From Scatacola_A faecigallinarum (GTDB taxonomy: Bacteria; Pseudomonadota; Alphaproteobacteria; RF32; CAG-239): a stretch of DNA of 64,000 nt. The notes beneath the pieces are model-generated. The model did not search any database and was not told where the DNA came from. It was given only the letters and a program-made list of their open reading frames with translations. Made by a program: the position numbers and the translations under genes. Numbering within the stretch: the first letter of the stretch is position 1; each line of letters opens with the position of its first letter. Where the stretch lies: NCBI GenBank assembly GCA_018713605.1, contig DVOM01000027.1:8908-72907 (forward strand). The letters are read 5' to 3'. Of this stretch, positions 59,280 to 64,000 are shown in pieces.

Positions 59280-61652
59280 ATGCGTAGATTTTTAGTTTTT
59301 TTTACAGCTGTTATTTTTTCTCGTTTTTTGATTCGTATCCATTTCTTTATAAAAACAGGCAATAAAAGGATGGTTATTCTTTATTTGTTGGGAATAATTA
59401 TCAGCGGAGGTATTTTAATTTCTTTTTTTACGAGCGGAAATTATAGTTCAGAAAATTCTTCTGTTGATAGTACATCGTATGTAGTTGTTTCTAAGAAAAA
59501 ATTTTCATCATCATCCGTAAAAGATTACTATAAATTGATTTGGACTGAGCTTAATAATGGTAATGATATTAACGCCAATGACTTAGATGCTGTATTAGTT
59601 TATTTTAAAGAGGTAGAAAATTTTAAAAAAAATATTCAAGAAATATTTAATCAATTACCATCTGCGGAAAGAATAGAAATTTTTGCAGCTTTATTTGATG
59701 AACTGAATAAGCATCAGTTATTTACAGTAAGTTCCTTCTATTTAGAAGAAAAATTAAAAGAAAATAGCTGGGGACAAGACATTATATACCTCACGCCTAA
59801 TGGACTACCAATAAACATTTCAGAAAAAGAGTTAGATATTAAAAATTATGGAATGAAAAGAGGAATGCTAAGTTGTCGGCTGTATCCTCCATACACAAAT
59901 TTTATAGTTCATAAACTTGCTGCATTAGGAAATATTGCTTATTCATACAACGATTTGAAAGCTAACTACTATCATAAATTTGAAAAAATAATAATGGCTG
60001 CCGAAAATAAAGTTGCTAATAAATATCAAAGTTTTTACAAAAATTTTGATAATAAGAGTGAAAAAGAACAATTCTATTTTTGTTCAGGATTAAGCGTCGC
60101 AACACTTGATATTACAAACCCGCCTGTTCTCGCTCCCCATAGGATTCTAGGTAGAGATGCAAATTACGCAGAATTAATGCGAATCTATAAAAATCCAGAA
60201 TTTGTTCAAATGACTATGAGACAGGATGAGGAAAATTTGAAACGTCTTGATAGGCAGGTAAGACAAACAATGGAAAGTAGAATTGCTCAATACTTTGGTT
60301 GGGGAATAACCCAATATGGAAGTATTTCAGATACAGATTTTGATATTGTTGATGAAGGAAGATTGGCTGCATATTTTGATGCAGATATTAGACAAGATAA
60401 AAAACAGATTGAAAAGTGCAAAAATATTTTTAATAAGATTCCTGCTCAATCAGAAAAAGTACTAGAAAATAAGGGATTTCCTTATGTTGATAGATTCTTA
60501 GAAAAATATTGTCAGAAACTACTTAAATCAGAGCTGGGATTAAGATATTATTTTACTAAACCGCAATCTCTTCAACAAGCTTCATCACAAACGACATATG
60601 GTTTGACTTTAAATATATCAAAACCTGTTTATGAAAAGGGAGAAAATATTTCTTTACTCTTTCAATGGTACGAAGATAATGCCGATTGCAAAGTCTTAGA
60701 AGAAAAAGTTAAAGAAACTTTGAAAGAAAATCAGCTGGAAATTATTGAAAATGGATTAACTTGTTCCAAAGATGCTAAAGCAACCACAATAAAATTATCA
60801 GTTCAAGTTAAAGCATCAAATGTTGGCCAATATTCAATCCCACCAATAGAACTTGAAGATGTTCTAAGCAACGGTATTAACTTCACCATAAAAGATACGA
60901 ATACGTTAAAAAATTCTTTAATGTCAAAAAATATAAAAGGTATTAAGGACTCTTTATTAGCTTCTTCTGATTTAGATGAAATCAAAATTGACGGAGAACA
61001 TCCTGTTGCTCATTTCATCAAAGATGATATGACCTTTGCTCAAGAGCTGATTAAATTGGGAGCTTCTGCGGATGTTATTGATAAAAACGGCTACACGCCA
61101 TTGATGTATGCTGTTATTCGCCAAGATAATGATTTTCTTGATTTGTTGCTGAAGAAAAAAGTTTATTTAAACGAGGTTGATAAAAAAGGAAGAACCGCAA
61201 TTATGTATGCGGCCATTAAAAATAATCTGTATGCCGCCAAAAAGTTAATAGGACATAGAGCAGATATTTACAAATCCAAAGATGAGAAATGGACAGCCTA
61301 CAAATATGCCAAAGAAATGAAACACAATGAAATTGCTGAACTATTAAAAAGCAACAAAGACCAAATAGTTTTACTTATTGATAACTGTGATGCTTGCAGA
61401 GCTAAAGAAAAAATATTTCATAAATTGACTAAGAACTATCCATCATTTCCTCGCTCTTCCGTCATAACGACAACGCCAGATAATGACAAAAATTCAAAAG
61501 AACATAATTGGAATATAAAATTTCCATTTGTGAAAATCGGAGATAGTAAAACACTTGATGGTGACGTTATGAGTGCCTTTCGTCCAGGTCATCGGCTTGA
61601 TAATTGGGATGGAACGGAAAAACAATTGGAAACAATAATGTATAAGGATTGA
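59280..61652 (+). CDS. Membrane-anchored ankyrin-repeat protein with thioredoxin-like C-terminus
   Basis: 790 residues. N-terminal membrane anchor (about 30-52, VILYLLGIIISGGILISFF), then a large extracytoplasmic or cytoplasmic helical region (about 80-420, no recognised family), a beta-rich part (about 440-545, resembling a BatD/Ig-like fold only weakly), ankyrin repeats (about 580-690: DKNGYTPLMYAVIRQDN, DKKGRTAIMYAAIKNN), and a C-terminal segment with QIVLLIDNCDACRAKEKIF (CxxC, about 695-715) and FPFVKIGDS, which is how a thioredoxin or glutaredoxin fold would look. Cotranscribed with two small lipoprotein-type genes after it. Unknown function. Confidence 0.65.
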   Translation: MRRFLVFFTAVIFSRFLIRIHFFIKTGNKRMVILYLLGIIISGGILISFFTSGNYSSENSSVDSTSYVVVSKKKFSSSSVKDYYKLIWTELNNGNDINANDLDAVLVYFKEVENFKKNIQEIFNQLPSAERIEIFAALFDELNKHQLFTVSSFYLEEKLKENSWGQDIIYLTPNGLPINISEKELDIKNYGMKRGMLSCRLYPPYTNFIVHKLAALGNIAYSYNDLKANYYHKFEKIIMAAENKVANKYQSFYKNFDNKSEKEQFYFCSGLSVATLDITNPPVLAPHRILGRDANYAELMRIYKNPEFVQMTMRQDEENLKRLDRQVRQTMESRIAQYFGWGITQYGSISDTDFDIVDEGRLAAYFDADIRQDKKQIEKCKNIFNKIPAQSEKVLENKGFPYVDRFLEKYCQKLLKSELGLRYYFTKPQSLQQASSQTTYGLTLNISKPVYEKGENISLLFQWYEDNADCKVLEEKVKETLKENQLEIIENGLTCSKDAKATTIKLSVQVKASNVGQYSIPPIELEDVLSNGINFTIKDTNTLKNSLMSKNIKGIKDSLLASSDLDEIKIDGEHPVAHFIKDDMTFAQELIKLGASADVIDKNGYTPLMYAVIRQDNDFLDLLLKKKVYLNEVDKKGRTAIMYAAIKNNLYAAKKLIGHRADIYKSKDEKWTAYKYAKEMKHNEIAELLKSNKDQIVLLIDNCDACRAKEKIFHKLTKNYPSFPRSSVITTTPDNDKNSKEHNWNIKFPFVKIGDSKTLDGDVMSAFRPGHRLDNWDGTEKQLETIMYKD

Positions 61653-61655
61653 ACA

Positions 61656-62426
61656 ATGAAAAAAGTGCTTTTTTTAATGCTGTTTTTAACATCGTGTCGT
61701 TCATTAACAATGGAAGACTATCAAACCAACATATCTCCATTTAAGTATCAGGATTATGAATTTACTCTAAATGTTCCCGATAACATTTATGTTATTACCC
61801 AAACTAATGTTGGCGAACGAGCCAAGATTGACAGCAAGCAAGAACATTTGAAAACGGTCGCCTATGATGTGAATAGCGAGATAATTAATAAGCTCGGAAA
61901 CGATGATAACAGCATTGGTAGTATCATAATTTCCCAAGATGTCCTTAACCGTAAGCAAGGGACTTTGATGACTTTACTTGGGTCTTTCCCTTCTATTTTA
62001 TCATTAGGAACACTCAATTTAATAGGGTATCCTTTCGGTACTGAGGAATATACAGTACAAGTCAATGCTGTTGCTTATGATTTAAATGGAAAACAACTAA
62101 AAGAATATAAGGCAACAGCAAAGGATTGGAAATTTGTTGCTTGCTATTATGGTTATGCTCCAGACCAAGTTCAGGCTGCTGCTTATTTGGCTGCCTACAA
62201 AGGGGGATTGGAATTTATTATTGATAAAATCAATCAGGATAGTGATTTGCATTCATTAATGCAAAAGAGAGCTCAGACAATAATGAAACAAAACAAGCAA
62301 ATTGCACAAAAGAAAAAAGCGGAAGAGGCCAAACGCAAAGCTCTTGAACAAGAAGCTAAACGCAAACAGGAAGCTCAAAAACAAGAACATATCCAAAGTG
62401 TTTTGGATGAATTAAACGATATTTAG
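61656..62426 (+). CDS. Putative lipoprotein with Lys/Glu-rich C-terminal helix
   Basis: 256 residues. Lipoprotein signal MKKVLFLMLFLTSC (lipobox LTSC, Cys14). A middle domain (about 25-190) with GSFPSILSLGTLNLIGYPFG hydrophobic segment, and a long charged coiled coil at the end (about 205-250, KKKAEEAKRKALEQEAKRKQ). Four bases after the ankyrin-thioredoxin gene. No family recognised. Confidence 0.65.
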   Translation: MKKVLFLMLFLTSCRSLTMEDYQTNISPFKYQDYEFTLNVPDNIYVITQTNVGERAKIDSKQEHLKTVAYDVNSEIINKLGNDDNSIGSIIISQDVLNRKQGTLMTLLGSFPSILSLGTLNLIGYPFGTEEYTVQVNAVAYDLNGKQLKEYKATAKDWKFVACYYGYAPDQVQAAAYLAAYKGGLEFIIDKINQDSDLHSLMQKRAQTIMKQNKQIAQKKKAEEAKRKALEQEAKRKQEAQKQEHIQSVLDELNDI

Positions 62427-62436
62427 AGGAATCTTT

Positions 62437-62694
62437 ATGAAAACTTTTTTATTTGCATTAGCCTTTGGATTGATGATAGCAAGCAACTGTTTAGCAAATT
62501 GCTATAGAATTTCGGATTCAGACCTGAAATATGCTTGCTTGGCTGAGACCGAAAATAATGAGGGATATTGTTATCGTATATCAAATCCTGATGATAAAAA
62601 TTTCTGCTTAGCCAAACTGAAAAAACAACAAGGTATTTGTTATAGAATTTCGGATACCAATAAAAAAAACCAATGTATTGCAATGATTAGATAA
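62437..62694 (+). CDS. Small exported CYRIS-repeat protein
   Basis: 85 residues with signal peptide (MKTFLFALAFGLMIASNCLA). The mature part is three tandem repeats of about 23 residues: CYRISDSDLKYACLAET, CYRISNPDDKNFCLAKL, CYRISDTNKKNQCIAMI. Each begins CYRIS(D/N), contains D/N-K and ends C-(L/I)-A. Six cysteines could form disulfides. The repeat unit is not one that I know. Located between two lipoprotein genes. Confidence 0.7.
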   Translation: MKTFLFALAFGLMIASNCLANCYRISDSDLKYACLAETENNEGYCYRISNPDDKNFCLAKLKKQQGICYRISDTNKKNQCIAMIR

Positions 62695-62704
62695 TGGAGA
62701 GAAT

Positions 62705-63385
62705 ATGAAAAAAGTGGTTTTCTTGATAGTTTCTTTGTTTCTAATGGGATGTTCTCATAAAAATATTGTCAACAACAAATCTTTTGCGGAAATTTGCAAT
62801 ACAGAAGAAGCTATTTGCAAAAGAAATTATAGTGTATTGGCAGAGGAAGTTGAAAAATTTAATGCCGCTGGTGGTGCCTTTATTTTGGTGAATCTAAAAA
62901 ACAATGAAGTTCTAAATTCCGCATCCATCAGTATTTTAGAAAATTTTGATTATAATAAGGATTATTCTTATACCCCCAACAATGTTATGAAGCTTTTGAA
63001 AAAAGATAGATTAGCAACAACTTCACAATTTGTTCAAGATTATGCCACTTTCATCAAAACAGCCAATAAAAAAGATTTAGAAGAATTAAGAAAAAATGTC
63101 ACTCAGGGAACGGCTAAGAAAATAAACATTGAAGGTATTTCTATCTATGGCCTAACGGCAACAGATTACAAATTAGACAATCCTGATGATGTTGTTACAA
63201 CATTTTTGGGATATTTTATCTATCAGGGGCAGGAGTATGCTCTTATCACTTTTTTAGATGCCCCAAAAGGCATAAAATCCACCTATAACTTTAACAGTGC
63301 AGGTTGGAATGTAACAGAATTAGCCAGAAAAATTGTTGAATCTGTTATTTTGAATACGAATCTAAATGCTCCTTCACCAAATTGA
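62705..63385 (+). CDS. Lipoprotein derived from FtsI transpeptidase, catalytic centre lost
   Basis: 226 residues with lipobox LMGC (Cys16). Residues about 45-90 resemble the FtsI block before the active site: VEKFNAAGGAFILVNLKNNEV matches the pattern xxxNAxxGxxxxxDVxTGEIL. Residues about 125-220 resemble the FtsI end: NVTQGTAKKINIEGISIYGLTATDYK (compare VVTEGTGxKAxVPGYxVGGKTGTAEK), then TTFLGYF, LDAPKG and NSAGWNVTELARKIVESV. The KTG motif is replaced by LTA at 150-152. The region with SxxK and SxN is absent, so it cannot acylate. It may be a decoy or regulator of the divisome or of beta-lactam binding. Last gene of the 59280 operon. Confidence 0.6.
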   Translation: MKKVVFLIVSLFLMGCSHKNIVNNKSFAEICNTEEAICKRNYSVLAEEVEKFNAAGGAFILVNLKNNEVLNSASISILENFDYNKDYSYTPNNVMKLLKKDRLATTSQFVQDYATFIKTANKKDLEELRKNVTQGTAKKINIEGISIYGLTATDYKLDNPDDVVTTFLGYFIYQGQEYALITFLDAPKGIKSTYNFNSAGWNVTELARKIVESVILNTNLNAPSPN

Positions 63386-63406
63386 TGGAATGTTCAATAT
63401 CGCCTT

Positions 63407-63970
63407 TCATTTCTCTTCATTTTTTAAGTAAGAATAAACCGTTGGACGAGTTATTTTAAATTGCTTGGCAATGCGTGCGATAGGCATTCCTTGCTTGTAA
63501 AGTGTGGTTAATTCTGTAACCTGTTCGGCAGTTAGCTTAGGCTGACCGCCTTTATACTTGTTGTGCAGTTTAGCAAGAGCAATTCCCTCTCGTTGGCGTT
63601 CCAATATTAAATTGCGTTCCAACTCTGCTACGGCTCCAAGCATAGTCATCATCATTTTTTGATAAGGTTCTTGTTTTTCATTACCTTTAAATGTGATATT
63701 TTCTTTATGGAAGATGATTGTTGCTCCTTTTGAGGTAATTTCTTCAACCAGATTTAATAAATCCCGAGTATTTCTCGCCAGACGGCTCATTTCGTGAATA
63801 TTAATGATGTCCCCAGAACGGATATTAGATAACATCGCTTGTAACTGAGGACGATTAGTATCTTTACCACTAATTTTTTCTTCATATACCCTGTCGCAAA
63901 CAACATCTCTTAACTGTCGTTCGGTATTTTGTTCAATTGTTGAAACTCTTATGTAATTAAAAATCATCAT
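63407..63970 (-). CDS. Small serine recombinase (resolvase/invertase)
   Basis: 187 residues; ATG 63970 or 63967. Resolvase domain with catalytic Ser in FNYIRVSTIEQNTERQL, EKISGKDTNRPQL, INIHEMSRLARNTRDLLNLV and MLGAVAELERNLILERQREGI; HTH at the end (IARIAKQFKITRPTVYSYLKN). Typical Tn3/invertase-type resolvase size. Third serine recombinase of the island, convergent with the lipoprotein gene. Confidence 0.9.
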   Translation of the reverse strand: MMIFNYIRVSTIEQNTERQLRDVVCDRVYEEKISGKDTNRPQLQAMLSNIRSGDIINIHEMSRLARNTRDLLNLVEEITSKGATIIFHKENITFKGNEKQEPYQKMMMTMLGAVAELERNLILERQREGIALAKLHNKYKGGQPKLTAEQVTELTTLYKQGMPIARIAKQFKITRPTVYSYLKNEEK

Positions 63971-64000
63971 TCAATCCTAAATATGTAAAATCTATATTTA

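Larger units (their letters stand above)
54596..64000. mobile_element. Genomic island next to tRNA-Leu, right end outside window
   Basis: From the tRNA-Leu 3' end onward the sequence becomes markedly AT-rich and codon use changes. It contains three serine recombinase genes, a HUH-type replication or relaxase candidate, ankyrin and lipoprotein genes and gene fragments. No second copy of the tRNA 3' end was seen before position 64000, so the right boundary should lie beyond the window. Confidence 0.75.

Noticed and set aside
1..64000. CRISPR array
   Set aside because: No regularly spaced direct repeats with unique spacers were seen; the only arrays are the 27-bp intergenic repeat without spacers and the 202-bp tRNA repeat.
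1..64000. Ribosomal RNA genes, replication origin of the chromosome, complete prophage
   Set aside because: No rRNA signatures, dnaA boxes cluster, or phage structural genes were found.

Overview
The window looks like chromosome from an uncultured, probably gut- or host-associated alphaproteobacterium with a fermentative or anaerobic life style. Housekeeping gene order is alphaproteobacterial (yebC-ruvC-ruvA-ruvB-ybgC-tolQRA, acpP-fabF-mltG, xseB-ispA, mtaB-ftsY-xseA). An L-lactate dehydrogenase and a glycyl radical enzyme with its activase point to anaerobic carbon metabolism. The assignment to lineage is an inference from gene order and protein style, not from a marker search.

Layout. 1-2.7 kb: two cysteine-rich secreted proteins, an XRE regulator and a patch of tandem intergenic repeats. 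2.7-9.9 kb (minus): envelope genes tolA, tolR, tolQ, ybgC and Holliday-junction genes ruvB, ruvA, ruvC, then yebC; tolB and pal are absent here. 10.8-13.9 kb (plus): prmA, an Xaa-Pro aminopeptidase and an exported thioredoxin-like protein. 13.9-28.2 kb: two divergent surface-glycan operons. Leftwards run two methyltransferases, a HAD-type protein, a GT4 and a GT29-like sialyltransferase-type enzyme. Rightwards run a GlfT2-like galactofuranosyltransferase, a ferredoxin/F420-beta/pyruvyltransferase fusion, a radical SAM protein, and a glycyl radical enzyme with a short activase. The shared promoter region holds a striking 22-bp inverted repeat. The locus ends at tRNA-Thr, whose 3' end is repeated in a 202-bp tandem array.

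28.9-54.5 kb: ordinary core genome. It holds an UPF0104 membrane protein; a ygiW-qseB-qseC-like operon with a PmrA-type box; an S66 peptidase; tRNA-Gln; a structured RNA placed immediately before a small protein that resembles the RNA polymerase alpha C-terminal domain; aspS, rnd, an ArsR regulator, xseB-ispA, pheA, queA, a degenerate GGDEF protein, lgt, ybjN, an ACP-like protein without its serine, mltG-fabF-acpP, ldh, and mtaB-ftsY-xseA-M23 peptidase-receiver-uppP.

54.5-64 kb: an AT-rich mobile island beside tRNA-Leu(CAG). A large serine recombinase reads into the tRNA gene itself. Behind it lie a HUH-type replication/relaxase candidate, ankyrin proteins, two small serine recombinases, gene fragments, lipoproteins and a tiny repeat protein. 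One lipoprotein is recognisably a shrunken FtsI (penicillin-binding protein 3) transpeptidase that has lost its catalytic centre. The right end of the island lies outside the window.

The most promising leads are the FtsI-derived lipoprotein, the structured RNA with its alpha-CTD-like neighbour, the possible invertible or regulatory switch between the glycan operons, and a short peptide module shared by four otherwise unrelated glycan-locus proteins.
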